NCBI RefSeq assembly: GCF_028649475.1
Contig: NZ_JAQSIP010000005.1
Location: forward strand, 186,001-250,000
Direction: 5' to 3'
DNA: 64,000 nt
Source: Curvibacter cyanobacteriorum
GTDB lineage: Bacteria > Pseudomonadota > Gammaproteobacteria > Burkholderiales > Burkholderiaceae_C
Under the pieces are notes generated by a model. The model was not told where the DNA came from, searched no databases, and worked only from the letters and a program-made list of their open reading frames with translations. This document shows, piece by piece, positions 44,884-55,910 of this stretch (positions are counted from its first letter, which is position 1; each line of letters starts with the position of its first letter). The position numbers were made by a program, and so were the translations under genes.

Positions 44884-46656
44884 TTAAAAAGTCTCCCAGT
44901 CGTCCTCGCGCCCCGCGGCGGCGGCCGGGGCGGGCGCTGACCGGGCCGGGGCTTGCAAGGACGCAGCCGGGGCCGGCTTGGGCGCGGCGCTCAGCGCAGA
45001 GGGGCGCGCCGCCGAAGTAGCGGCCGCCACACGTTGCGGCGCCGGGACTGGGCGGGCCGACGGTGCGCTGCGGGCCGCGCTGGCCTGCGCCACATCGGCG
45101 GCGCTGAGGCGGAAGCGCCGCACCAGCTGTTCCAGCTGCTCGGCCTGGCTTTGCAGCGACTGGGCCGCGGCGGCCGACTCTTCGACCAGCGCGGCGTTCT
45201 GCTGCGTCACCTGGTCCAGCTGCGCCACGGCCTGGTTGACCTCGCTGATGCCACTGCTTTGGTCGCTGGCGGCGTCGGTGATGTCGGCCACGATCTGCGC
45301 CACGCGCTGCACCGACACCACCACCTCGTTCATGGTGGCACCGGCCTGCTGCACCAGGGTGGCCCCGGACTCGACCTGCGACTCCGAGGCGCCGATCAGG
45401 GACTTGATTTCGCGCGCCGCCTGCGCCGCGCGCTGGGCCAGCGAGCGCACCTCACCGGCCACCACGGCAAAGCCCCGGCCCTGTTCACCGGCACGGGCGG
45501 CTTCCACCGCCGCGTTCAGCGCCAGGATGTTGGTCTGGAAGGCGATGCCGTCGATGACGCCGGTGATGTCGCCAATCTTGCGCGAGGCCCCACGGATGTC
45601 CTCCATCGTGCTGACCACACGCGACACCACCTGACCGCCCTGCTCGGCGACGGCCGAGGCGGAACTGGCCAAGCTGCTGGCCTGGCGCGAGGACTCGGCC
45701 GACTGCTGCACGTTGTGGGTCAGCGACTCCATCGAGGACGAGGTCTTTTGCAGGTTGGCCGCGGTCTGCTCGGTGCGGTGGGACAGGTCGTTGTTGCCGC
45801 TGGCGATCTCGGTGCTGGCGGTGGCGATGCTCTCGGTGGCCTGCAGCACCTGCTTGACCAGGTCACGCAACGACTGCTGCATCTGGCCCATGGCACTGAC
45901 CAACTGGCCCAGCTCGTCGGTGGACTGGCTGGACACCTCGTTGGACAAATCGCCTTGGGCAATGCGCTCGGCCAGGTCACGCGCCTGGGTGATGGCGCCC
46001 GCCAGGCCGCGCACGCTGAACACGGTCAGCGGGATCAACACCACCAGGGCCACCACCAGCAGCACCACCATCAAGGCGATCTGGCGGGTGATGTCCTGCT
46101 GCATCGACGTCTGCGCGCTCTGCATGGCCTCCCGGGCCTGCTGCACCAGGGTCGAGAGCCCTTGGTCGGCGGCTTCGATGTGCTTCTTCTGGCGGTCCGC
46201 GTAGGCGCCGGCGGCGGCGCCGTCGATCTGGGCGCGCTCCACCTGCTCCAGGATGGGCGTCAAACCCGCCTGGTATTCCTTGAGAGCGGCCTGCACCTGC
46301 TTGAGCGCGTCCACCAGGGCCGGCTCCTCGGGGTGCTGCGAGGCCAGGGTCTGGGCCCCGGCCTGCAAGCCGTTGAGCTGTTTGGTCCAGCTCTCGCGCA
46401 GGTTGGCCACCTCGACCGAGTTGTTGAAGCTGATGATGATGTCTTTTTCGCTGCGCCGGACCTCGGCGGCCTGCAAGCGCAGTTCATCGAGGGTGGTGAG
46501 GGCATGCACCTTCTGCTCGAGCAGCACTTTGAGCGTGCGGTCGGTGCTGTGCAAGGCCCAGAAACCGGTCAGGCCAATCACCGTGAGCAGCAGGAGGGAG
46601 AAACCGGTCCCAAAGTAAAGGCGGTTTCGGATGGATAGTCGATTGAGCAAGTTCAT
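44884..46656 (-). CDS. Chemoreceptor with C-terminal CheR/CheB tether
   Basis: A 590-residue chemoreceptor of the Tsr/Tar class. A first membrane helix (about 11-33) and a second (about 192-213) enclose a four-helix-bundle periplasmic sensor. HAMP (about 214-268) and the MCP signalling hairpin follow, with the tip [21 protein letters not shown]. The tail is a Pro/Ala linker (about 535-583) ending DDWETF, close to the NWETF pentapeptide that tethers CheR and CheB. Of the three chemoreceptors here, only this one has it. Ligand unknown. Confidence 0.93.
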   Translation of the reverse strand: MNLLNRLSIRNRLYFGTGFSLLLLTVIGLTGFWALHSTDRTLKVLLEQKVHALTTLDELRLQAAEVRRSEKDIIISFNNSVEVANLRESWTKQLNGLQAGAQTLASQHPEEPALVDALKQVQAALKEYQAGLTPILEQVERAQIDGAAAGAYADRQKKHIEAADQGLSTLVQQAREAMQSAQTSMQQDITRQIALMVVLLVVALVVLIPLTVFSVRGLAGAITQARDLAERIAQGDLSNEVSSQSTDELGQLVSAMGQMQQSLRDLVKQVLQATESIATASTEIASGNNDLSHRTEQTAANLQKTSSSMESLTHNVQQSAESSRQASSLASSASAVAEQGGQVVSRVVSTMEDIRGASRKIGDITGVIDGIAFQTNILALNAAVEAARAGEQGRGFAVVAGEVRSLAQRAAQAAREIKSLIGASESQVESGATLVQQAGATMNEVVVSVQRVAQIVADITDAASDQSSGISEVNQAVAQLDQVTQQNAALVEESAAAAQSLQSQAEQLEQLVRRFRLSAADVAQASAARSAPSARPVPAPQRVAAATSAARPSALSAAPKPAPAASLQAPARSAPAPAAAAGREDDWETF

Positions 46657-46817
46657 GGCTGGCGCCTCAAAGGTGTCTGCAAGCTAAGGCAAGACTCGAG
46701 CCATGCCGCAGACTGAAGCCCCATGTTGAGCCGCAAAAGGGCCCCTCACATCCTTGAGAACCCTGATTTCAACGAAATTCATGGCCCCGCAAGCCGATGA
46801 ATGGGCGGCAAGCCATG

Positions 46818-46842
46818 AAAAAGCCCGCGAGAAGCGGGCTGA
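46818..46842 (-). terminator. Rho-independent terminator
   Basis: Minus strand: AGCCCGC, loop, GCGGGCT, then five T. It lies 40 bases after the end of the coding-like remnant (46882) and 160 bases upstream of the chemoreceptor start, so it ends a transcript arriving from the right. Confidence 0.75.
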
Positions 46843-46881
46843 TGGGGGCAGGGCGCGGGGGGCGCCCTGGCGGGTCGGGGC

Positions 46882-47034
46882 TCAGGCCGCCGACAGCCAG
46901 TAGCCCGAATTGAAGGGACTGCTCATGCGCAGGGCCTGCGCGGACACGTCCACCAATTTGTCGGTCGGCATCTTCTCGCCGGCGTCGTTGTTGACGGCAA
47001 ACCCCTTCAGGGAACTGCCGATGTCAGCCTCTGT
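46882..47034 (-). pseudogene. Unidentified coding-like remnant (C-terminal part)
   Basis: A minus-strand open frame of about 50 codons ending in TGA at 46882, with local sequence SSLKGFAVNNDAGEKMPTDK and ...SPFNSGYWLSAA. It has normal codon use, no good start of its own, and is followed by a proper terminator. To the right it runs into an 11-base inverted repeat next to the barstar stop. It looks like the 3' end of a gene whose front part is lost, possibly when the RNase/barstar module arrived. I do not recognise the family. Confidence 0.3.
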
Positions 47035-47035
47035 C

Positions 47036-47070
47036 GCCCGTTCTGCTTGGCCAGCTTGTGCAGAACGGGC
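47036..47070 (-). repeat. 11-base perfect inverted repeat after barstar stop
   Basis: GCCCGTTCTGC (47036-47046) and GCAGAACGGGC (47060-47070) form a perfect stem with a 13-base loop. The right arm includes the first base of the barstar stop. No T-run follows. Possible terminator-like hairpin or module boundary. Confidence 0.6.
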
Positions 47071-47471
47071 TACAGAAAAGAATAGAAGCAGCGGAAAGAG
47101 ATCTTGCGGTCGGCCCAGTAGTCGGCAGCGTCGCGGAAGATGTCGAGCAGTTGCTCGCGGGCTTCCTTGTCGAACTTGGCGTGCGCAGGGATCTGCTCCA
47201 GCACCACCACAAAACCAGGCTGCGGGCCCGATTTATGCAAGGGGTCTGTCATGCAGTCGTACAGCGCGTCAAAGTTCTTCCCGAAATGGGAGGGGAAGGT
47301 GAACTGGGCCGCGATCATGTCCAACACGTCTTGCTTGGACTGCGCGTTGGCCAGATTGGCATACAAAAAATGCTGACCCAGGTGCCGGGCGGCATCTTGA
47401 AGGTCCTGTACCCGAAAGGCCCGAATCGACTGAACGATGTTGGTTCGAACGGTACGAAGTGGCGTATCCAT
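47070..47471 (-). CDS. Barstar-family ribonuclease inhibitor
   Basis: A 133-residue cytoplasmic immunity protein of the barstar family. The family core is visible: PSHFGKNFDALYDCM (the two Asp match barstar Asp35 and Asp39, which plug the RNase active site) and the final GFVVVLEQIPAHAKF strand. It protects the producer from the RNase encoded 100 bases upstream on the same strand. The start MDTPLRTVRTNI is chosen from the RNase-inhibitor length; an in-frame upstream extension would overlap the RNase gene. GC is lower than in neighbours. Confidence 0.88.
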   Translation of the reverse strand: MDTPLRTVRTNIVQSIRAFRVQDLQDAARHLGQHFLYANLANAQSKQDVLDMIAAQFTFPSHFGKNFDALYDCMTDPLHKSGPQPGFVVVLEQIPAHAKFDKEAREQLLDIFRDAADYWADRKISFRCFYSFL

Positions 47472-47571
47472 CTCCGCGTCTCTTTCTCTAAGGTCAAAAA
47501 AATAGGCCAACCGCCGCCCAGGACACGAGGACCTGCAGCGACCGCTGACTGGAAACCGGTGGCTTCGGGGG

Positions 47572-47979
47572 TCATTCGACAAGGCGGCGAAAGCTCGCGT
47601 AATGGTCACTGGTGTAGTAACAGGCTTCCGGTGCCGTGGGCTGCAAACCGCCGCAGACCAGGCGCCGGGCACCCCGGTCACGCGACCCGGGTGTCCGAAC
47701 GGTGTACTCACGGTAATACCCCCGCTTGTAGGGCGGCAAAATGCGCTCGCGGTTACCAAAGACCACGCCGTCCTTCTCGTAAGGGAAGGGCCCTCCTTGG
47801 AGGATCAGGCGGTAGGTGTCGCGACCCTGGGCAGGCAACTCCGCCAGGGTGACCGTGGGCAAGCCATCGGTTGCGGGCGTCTCTCGGGAATGCACCAAAG
47901 CAGTGCCGAAGAGGGCCGCTGCCATCATCAGACAAGCCACTGAAAACCGGCTTGTTCTGGCGGCAACGTTTTGCAGCAT
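47572..47979 (-). CDS. Secreted barnase-like ribonuclease (N1/T1 family)
   Basis: A 135-residue guanyl-preferring RNase with a signal peptide (about 1-30, FSVACLMMAAALFGTAL). The catalytic residues of barnase are in place: Glu in YYREYTV (Glu73), Arg in RRLVCGG (Arg87) and His in TSDHYASF (His102). The family block GGPFPYEKDGVVFGNRE precedes them. An AAAGGTG with good spacing supports ATG 47979. It is exported, so it may attack competitors or scavenge RNA; the barstar downstream guards against the copy that stays inside. Confidence 0.92.
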   Translation of the reverse strand: MLQNVAARTSRFSVACLMMAAALFGTALVHSRETPATDGLPTVTLAELPAQGRDTYRLILQGGPFPYEKDGVVFGNRERILPPYKRGYYREYTVRTPGSRDRGARRLVCGGLQPTAPEACYYTSDHYASFRRLVE

Positions 47980-48003
47980 GAAATTACACCTTTCAGAAAC
48001 CTC

Positions 48004-48055
48004 GGGTAAACCCCAAAATTTCAAGGCGTGAGTTTGACGTATTTACCCTTGAAAT
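48004..48055 (-). promoter_or_regulatory. Nested inverted repeats upstream of the RNase gene
   Basis: ATTTCAAGG (48018-48026) pairs with CCTTGAAAT (48047-48055), and GGGTAAA (48004-48010) pairs with TTTACCC (48042-48048). The two dyads interlock 25-76 bases upstream of the RNase start, the usual place of promoter and operator. A bound regulator or alternative RNA structures are both possible. Confidence 0.4.
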
Positions 48056-48059
48056 GCAA

Positions 48060-48086
48060 GCGGCTGCTCAAAATTTGAGCAGCCGC
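48060..48086. terminator. Perfect palindrome downstream of maeB
   Basis: Thirteen-base arms (CGGCTGCTCAAA plus one outer pair) around a single base form a 27-base palindrome 50 bases past the maeB stop and 80 bases upstream of the RNase start. It probably ends the maeB transcript, but there is no T-run. A second dyad AGCGCT/AGCGCT overlaps the maeB stop. Confidence 0.5.
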
Positions 48087-48135
48087 GAGGGCGTTTAACG
48101 GACCAAAAAGTTAGCGCTCGCTCTGAGCAAAGCGC

Positions 48136-50448
<2,313 letters not shown>

Positions 50449-50524
50449 CAAATGTCTCCTACTGGCTTGCAAGGGCGCGTTCCGCACACCAGCGGCGGTC
50501 TGTCCGTACTCGCAAGGGTTGGCG

Positions 50525-50551
50525 ATTGTAGACTCAGCCACGGGAAAACCC
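50525..50551 (-). promoter_or_regulatory. Candidate maeB promoter region
   Basis: Minus strand: TACAAT (50525-50530) as -10, with the small palindrome GGGTTTTCCC (50542-50551) about a helix turn and a half upstream. The remainder of the gap to 50918 (about 370 bases) is GC-rich, with only random open frames and a -10-like GATAAT near 50875 for the next plus-strand gene. Confidence 0.35.
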
Positions 50552-50918
50552 TAGTAGGTGAATCTGCGTAATTAGGTGTTTCGGTTTTGACTTTTTCACA
50601 AAAGACCCAAGGGGATTCTGCGCCCGTCTGATGTCCCTTCCGAGCAAAAGCCCGCCAAAGCCCCTCCCAACGCGGGCCCTGGCTGGACACCGGGTCGGGC
50701 TGTCGAGTGGCGGGCCCGGTGATTTGCCCCTGACAGCACTGGGGCCATTGAAGCGCGGAGCCCGCCCTCAGCGCCCGCAGCGCCCCCCGGTGACCGCCCC
50801 CGACCCGCGCACCCGATCCCCCGGATGCCGGCGCTGGTGCGTCACCCGCGGTTGGCCAAACCGGGGGCAACGCCGATAATGGGGGCCCAACTCCCCCACA
50901 CAGTCCCGAGGCCCTCCC

Positions 50919-51218
50919 ATGTCCAGCATCAGCGCCATCGCCCAGTCGGGCATGCAGGCCGCCTTGCAGCGGCAGAGTTCGTCGGCGAACAACATCGCCA
51001 ACCAGAACACCGAGGGCTTTCGGCGCGAGCTGGTCAGCCAGCAGGAACAAAGCGGTGGCGGCACCCAGACCAGTGTGACGCGGGCCAGCCAGGCGGGCAG
51101 CCAGCTGCCCGAGGACATGGTGGCGCAGATGGCCTCCAGCTACAGCTTCCAGGCCAGCCTCAAGACCCTCAAGACGCAGGACCAGATGATGGGCGCCCTG
51201 CTCGACGTGCGCGCCTGA
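50919..51218 (+). CDS. Mini flagellar rod-like protein
   Basis: A 99-residue protein made only of the conserved ends of flagellar rod/hook proteins. The N-terminal rod domain (about 3-35) reads SGMQAALQRQSSSANNIANQ, and the C-terminal part (MASSYSFQASLKTLKTQDQM) resembles the helix that FlgC, FlgE and FlgG use to assemble. The central domain that gives each rod or hook protein its identity is missing; only a short Gln/Gly/Ser linker remains. No other flagellar gene is near. Its job is unknown. Confidence 0.8.
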   Translation: MSSISAIAQSGMQAALQRQSSSANNIANQNTEGFRRELVSQQEQSGGGTQTSVTRASQAGSQLPEDMVAQMASSYSFQASLKTLKTQDQMMGALLDVRA

Positions 51219-51350
51219 GGCGGCGCGCGCAGCGCCTCCGGCTTCGGCGGCGCCCCCCTCCGACAGCGCCCCGCGGCGAGCCCCTGTGACGGCACAGGGC
51301 ACGGGTATCATCTGGACCACCTAGATTCCGACACCGCGCAGGAGAACGCC

Positions 51351-52382
51351 ATGGGACTGATGGACTTCATCAAGAAACAGTTCATTGATGTCATTCAATG
51401 GACCGAGGACCAGGATGGCACCCTGGCCTGGCGCTACCCCATGGCCGACCAGGAAATCCAGAACGGCGCGGTGCTGGTGGTGCGCGAATCGCAGATCGCG
51501 GTGTTCGTCAACGAAGGCCAGCTGGCCGATGTGTTCGGCCCGGGCACGCACCGCCTCAGCACCCAGACCCTGCCGGTGCTGACCAACCTCAAGAACTGGG
51601 ACAAGCTGTTCGACTCGCCGTTCAAGAGCGACGTCTATTTCTTCAGCACGCGCCAGCAGATCGATCAGAAATGGGGCACGCCCCAGCCGGTGACGGTGCG
51701 CGACGCCGACTTTGGCGCCGTTCGCCTGCGCGCCTTTGGCAACTACAGCTTCAGCCTGGTCGACCCGCGGCGCTTTCACACCGCGCTGTCGGGCACGCGC
51801 GAGCGCTACGGCGTGGCCGAGCTCGACGGCCAGCTGCGCGGCCTGGTGCTGCAAAGCATCAGCCAGGCGATCGCCGCCAGCGGTGTGCCTTTCCTCGACC
51901 TGGCGGCCCAGCAACAGCGCTTTGCCCAGGCCTTGCAGCAGCAACTGGCCCCCGAGTTCCAGCAACTGGGCCTGCAACTCGACGCCCTGACGGTGCAGAG
52001 CATCTCGCTGCCCGAGGACCTGCAAAAGGTGCTCGACCAAAAAATCGGCATGGGCATGGTGGGCCAGAACATGGGCCAGTTCATGCAGTACCAGACCGCC
52101 CAGGCGATCCCCAAGTTCGCCGAAGGGGCAGGCCAGGGCGGCGGTGTGGCGGGCGATGCGATGGGCCTGGGCGCCGGGGTGGCGCTGGGCCAGGTGCTGG
52201 CGCAAAACCTCCAGGCCGGGCTGCAAGCGGCCCCGGCGGGCGCAGCCGCCGCTGCCGTGGGCATGAAGCCCGACGAGGTCATGGCCACGCTGGAGAAGCT
52301 GGCCGACCTGAAGACCAAAGGCATCCTGACTCAGGAAGAATTCGACGCCAAGAAGGCCGAACTCCTGAAGAAGCTCGTCTGA
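51351..52382 (+). CDS. SPFH-domain protein with SHOCT tail
   Basis: A 343-residue protein of the YdjI/virion-core-like SPFH family. The N-terminus (MGLMDFIKKQFIDVIQWTED) and ESQIAVFVNEGQLADVFGPGTH are typical; the band-7 domain covers about 25-235. A Gly/Ala-rich stretch (about 260-300) leads to a SHOCT domain (EVMATLEKLADLKTKGILTQ..., about 308-343). Such proteins scaffold membrane-associated complexes. A -10-like TATCAT lies about 40 bases upstream. First gene of the cluster with DUF4178, DUF350 and spermidine synthase. Confidence 0.9.
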   Translation: MGLMDFIKKQFIDVIQWTEDQDGTLAWRYPMADQEIQNGAVLVVRESQIAVFVNEGQLADVFGPGTHRLSTQTLPVLTNLKNWDKLFDSPFKSDVYFFSTRQQIDQKWGTPQPVTVRDADFGAVRLRAFGNYSFSLVDPRRFHTALSGTRERYGVAELDGQLRGLVLQSISQAIAASGVPFLDLAAQQQRFAQALQQQLAPEFQQLGLQLDALTVQSISLPEDLQKVLDQKIGMGMVGQNMGQFMQYQTAQAIPKFAEGAGQGGGVAGDAMGLGAGVALGQVLAQNLQAGLQAAPAGAAAAAVGMKPDEVMATLEKLADLKTKGILTQEEFDAKKAELLKKLV

Positions 52383-52399
52383 CCGCGATCTGACCGATC

Positions 52400-53893
52400 G
52401 TGGCAGAGCGTTTTTACCGCGCGCCCTGTCCTGGGTGTGGCGCGCCCGTTGAGTTCCGCAGTGCCCAGTCGACGCACGCGGTGTGTGCCTATTGCCAAAG
52501 CACGGTGGTGCGGCAGGGCGAGGTGCTGTCGCGCCTGGGCCGCATGGCCGAACTGTTTGACGACCACAGCCCGCTGCAACTGCACGCCAGCGGCCGCTAC
52601 CAGGGCCAGGCCTTCATCCTGATCGGGCGGCTGCAATACCAGTCGCCCACCGGCGTGTGGACCGAGTGGGTGGCCTGGTTTGACGACGGCAGCCAGGCTT
52701 TTCTGAGCGAGGACAACGGCGCCTATGTCATGGCCCGCCCGCGCGAGCTGCAACGCGACATGCCCGCCGCGTCGGCGTTCCGGGTCGGCGCCACCACCGC
52801 GGTGGAGGGCCAGCCCTACACCGTGGCCTTCAACGGCCAGGTGAGCCTGATCTCGGCCCAGGGCGAGCTGCCCAAGATGCCCCCGCTGGGCTTCGGCTTT
52901 GGCATGGTCGAGCTGCGCAGCGACCAGGGCGAGGTGCTGAGCCTGGACTACAGCCGCACCCCACCCGCGTTCAGCCAGGGCCGCTCGGTGGCGCTGGAGG
53001 ACCTGCAGCTCAGCGGCCTGAAAAGCGAATCGGCCAAAGAGGAAAGCGCACGCCAGTTCAACTGCCCGCACTGCGGGGCGGCCGTCGAGATCACCCTGGC
53101 CAACACCAAGACGCTGAGCTGCGGCAGCTGCCACAGCCTGATCGATGTGTCGCAAGGCGTGGCGGGCGAGCTGCGCCACGCGCTGCAAGACGAACCCGTC
53201 GCGCCACAGATCGCGCTGGGCAGCCAGGGCACGCTGCAAGGCACCGCCTGGCAGGTGGTGGGCTTTCAGCACCGCATGGGCCGCAGCCCCGGCGATGATG
53301 AGTCCTTTGGCTGGAGCGAGTACCTGCTCTACAACCGGCAGCGCGGTTTCAGCTTCCTGGTCGACACCGAAGAAGGCTGGAGCCTGGTGCGTCCGATCAC
53401 GGGCGCGCCCTCGCTGGGGGCGGGCGCACGCAGCGCCACGTACCTGGGCAACCGCTACGATCTGCAGTACCAGTACGACGCCGAAACCACCTACGCGCTG
53501 GGCGAGTTTTACTGGCCGGTGGCGCGCGGCCAGCGCAGCAGCCACCGCGACTACAGCAGCGCCAAGGGCCTGTTGTCGCTGGAGCAAACCCCGGGCGAGC
53601 AGACCTGGTCCAGCGGCAGCCGCCTGGACGCCGCCCTGGTGGCCAAAGCCTTTGGTCTGGCCAACAAGGCCGCTGATTTTCAACGCGGCGACGCCGGCCC
53701 CACGGGCGCCTTGCGCGGCCTGGGCTGTGGCACGCTGATCCTGATCGCGGTGGTGCTGATCGTGCTGGTGTTGCTGCTGAGCCGGTGCTCGCGTTGCGAC
53801 CCGGCGGTCGAGAACTGCAACAACGGCGGCAGCTACCGCAGCACCGGGGGCGCCTATGGCGGCTACTCGGGCGGTGGGGGCAGCCACAAATGA
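52400..53893 (+). CDS. DUF4178 protein with two zinc ribbons
   Basis: A 497-residue protein. Two zinc-ribbon motifs (CPGCG...CAYC at about 10-35, and CPHCG...CGSC at about 217-240) each precede a DUF4178 domain (about 55-200 and 265-420), so the protein looks like an internal duplication. One membrane helix (about 440-460) and a Gly/Ser-rich tail follow. The start is a GTG at 52400, 18 bases after the SPFH stop. Function unknown; the family recurs with DUF350 and polyamine synthase genes. Confidence 0.85.
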   Translation: MAERFYRAPCPGCGAPVEFRSAQSTHAVCAYCQSTVVRQGEVLSRLGRMAELFDDHSPLQLHASGRYQGQAFILIGRLQYQSPTGVWTEWVAWFDDGSQAFLSEDNGAYVMARPRELQRDMPAASAFRVGATTAVEGQPYTVAFNGQVSLISAQGELPKMPPLGFGFGMVELRSDQGEVLSLDYSRTPPAFSQGRSVALEDLQLSGLKSESAKEESARQFNCPHCGAAVEITLANTKTLSCGSCHSLIDVSQGVAGELRHALQDEPVAPQIALGSQGTLQGTAWQVVGFQHRMGRSPGDDESFGWSEYLLYNRQRGFSFLVDTEEGWSLVRPITGAPSLGAGARSATYLGNRYDLQYQYDAETTYALGEFYWPVARGQRSSHRDYSSAKGLLSLEQTPGEQTWSSGSRLDAALVAKAFGLANKAADFQRGDAGPTGALRGLGCGTLILIAVVLIVLVLLLSRCSRCDPAVENCNNGGSYRSTGGAYGGYSGGGGSHK

Positions 53894-53944
53894 ACCCCCA
53901 ATCCCCCGCGGACCCCCGTGGGCTCAGCAACTCAGGAGATTTCC

Positions 53945-54166
53945 ATGGAACTTGAATGGCTTCGTCCCGGTGCCCTGATCGGCTCCATCGTGTTCGCCCT
54001 GCTGGGCGTGGGCATGTTCTGGCTGAGCTTTGTCATCATCGACAAGCTCACCCCCTACGACCTGTGGCAGGAGATCGTGGAAAAGCAGAACCTCGCCCTC
54101 GGCGTGGTGGTGGCCGCGATGGCCCTGGGCATCTGCCTGATTGTGGCGGCCGCCATCCACGGCTGA
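53945..54166 (+). CDS. DUF350 membrane protein
   Basis: A 73-residue membrane protein with two helices (about 10-32 and 48-72) and a short acidic loop (DLWQEIVEKQN) between them. DUF350 proteins (YjfL type) usually have two or four helices and occur with DUF4178 and spermidine synthase or glutathionylspermidine synthase genes. This is a minimal one-repeat form. CAGGAG with seven-base spacing precedes the ATG. Confidence 0.85.
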   Translation: MELEWLRPGALIGSIVFALLGVGMFWLSFVIIDKLTPYDLWQEIVEKQNLALGVVVAAMALGICLIVAAAIHG

Positions 54167-54208
54167 GCCGTGCCTGGCGCCTGCGTGTTTTAAAGACTGT
54201 GGACTGTT

Positions 54209-55840
54209 TTGAGCCTCCGACCTGAACTCCCCGCCCCCGTGTCCGACGTGGCCTGGCGCCCCCTGGGGCGGCGCCAGCCCAAGCTGAAGCCGCGCGAGCC
54301 CGACGGCCAAGACCCCGCGCGGGGCCCGCGGCCCCGACCGGTTGAACTGGCCCTGTTGACCAGCGTGTTCGTGGTGGCCGCCTGCGGCCTGCTGTACGAG
54401 CTGGCCGCAGGCACCCTGGCGTCCTACCTGCTGGGCGATTCGGTGCTGCAGTTCTCGACCATCATTGGCACCTACCTGTTCGCCATGGGCCTGGGCTCCT
54501 GGGCCTCGCGCTACCTGGAGCGGCAACTGAGCGCGCATTTCCTGCGCATCGAACTGCTGGTGGCCTTGCTGGGCGGCACCTTGCCGGCGGTGCTGTTCCT
54601 GACCAGCGCCTACCTGCCGGGGGCCTTCCGGTTTGTGCTCTACGGGCTGGTGGGGGGCGTGGGCACCCTGGTCGGGCTGGAGATCCCGCTGGTGATGCGC
54701 CTGCTCAAGCGCGATGTGCAGCTCAAGGAACTCGTGGCCCAGGTGCTGACCTTTGACTACCTGGGGGCGCTGGTGGTGTCACTGGCCTTCCCGCTGGTGC
54801 TGGTGCCCTACCTGGGCCTGGTGCGCACCGGCCTGCTGTTTGGGCTGATGAACGCCGCGGTGGCGTGCTGGGCCTTGTGGCTGTTCCGCCATGAGCTGCG
54901 GCGCCTGCGCGCCCACGCGCTGGCCTGTGCCGGCGTGCTGATCGTGCTGCTGGGCGGCATGGCGGGCGCCTCGCAGATCACCAGCCTGGCCGAAGACCGC
55001 TTCTACCAGGACCGTGTGGTGTACACCGCCTCGTCGCCCTACCAGCGCATCGTGGTCACCAGCGGGGCGCAGGGGCACCGGCTGTTCCTGAACGGCAATC
55101 TGCAGTTTGCCGAGCGCGACGAGTACCGCTACCACGAGGCCCTGGTGCACCCCGTGATGGCGGCCCAGGGCCGGCCGCAGCGCGTGGCCATCCTGGGCGG
55201 GGGCGACGGCATGGCGCTGCGCGAAGTGCTCAAGTACGCGAGCGTGCAGCAGGTCACCCTGGTCGACCTGGACCCGTCCATCACCGAACTGTTCAGCACC
55301 CAGCCGGCCCTGCTCAAGCTCAATGGCCAATCGCTCAAGGACCCGCGTGTGCGCGTGGTCAACGAGGACGCGTTCCAGTGGCTGCAAAAAACCGCCGACA
55401 GCTTTGACGTGATCGTGGTGGACTTTCCCGACCCCACCAACTTTGCCCTGGGCAAGCTCTACACCCAGTCGTTCTACGGCTTGCTGGACCAGCGCCTGTC
55501 GGCCAGCGGCTACGCCGTGGTGCAGACCACCTCACCGCTGGTGGCGCGCCGCAGCTTCTGGACCGTGGTGCGCACCCTGGAGGCGGCCGGCCTGACCGCC
55601 ACGCCCTACCACGCCAACGTGCCCAGCTTCGGCGAATGGGGCTTTGTGGTGGCCAGCCGCCGACCCTGGCGCCAGCCCACCGAGTTGCCCCCAGGCCTGC
55701 GCTTCTTGAACACCGCCACGCTGCCGCTGCTGTTTGACTTTCCCCAGGACATGGGGCCGGTCCCGGCCAGCGTGAACCGGCTGTCCAACCAGATCCTGGT
55801 GCACACCTACGAGCAGGAATGGGGCAAGGTGAACCATTGA
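54209..55840 (+). CDS. Membrane-anchored spermidine synthase-like protein
   Basis: A 543-residue polyamine aminopropyltransferase fused to a membrane domain. About seven helices (about 45-255) are followed by a soluble spermidine synthase domain (about 270-500) with SAM-type motif ILGGGDGMALREVL, VTLVDLDPSITELF and VVDFPDPTNFALGKLY. The catalytic Asp pair is present. It begins with TTG at 54209 after an in-frame stop; a GTG at 54239 is an alternative. It follows the DUF350 gene by 42 bases. Substrate is unknown. Confidence 0.88.
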   Translation: MSLRPELPAPVSDVAWRPLGRRQPKLKPREPDGQDPARGPRPRPVELALLTSVFVVAACGLLYELAAGTLASYLLGDSVLQFSTIIGTYLFAMGLGSWASRYLERQLSAHFLRIELLVALLGGTLPAVLFLTSAYLPGAFRFVLYGLVGGVGTLVGLEIPLVMRLLKRDVQLKELVAQVLTFDYLGALVVSLAFPLVLVPYLGLVRTGLLFGLMNAAVACWALWLFRHELRRLRAHALACAGVLIVLLGGMAGASQITSLAEDRFYQDRVVYTASSPYQRIVVTSGAQGHRLFLNGNLQFAERDEYRYHEALVHPVMAAQGRPQRVAILGGGDGMALREVLKYASVQQVTLVDLDPSITELFSTQPALLKLNGQSLKDPRVRVVNEDAFQWLQKTADSFDVIVVDFPDPTNFALGKLYTQSFYGLLDQRLSASGYAVVQTTSPLVARRSFWTVVRTLEAAGLTATPYHANVPSFGEWGFVVASRRPWRQPTELPPGLRFLNTATLPLLFDFPQDMGPVPASVNRLSNQILVHTYEQEWGKVNH

Positions 55841-55910
55841 ACCGCGACTGTGCTGCCCTGATGGGCCTCGGCCCCCGCGCTGGCCGGACGCCGCCTGGTG
55901 CGGTCACCCC

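Noticed and set aside
47036-47070. Possible integron attC site after the barstar
   Set aside because: The inverted repeat lacks the RYYYAAC and GTTRRRY core sites and no integrase or cassette array is present.
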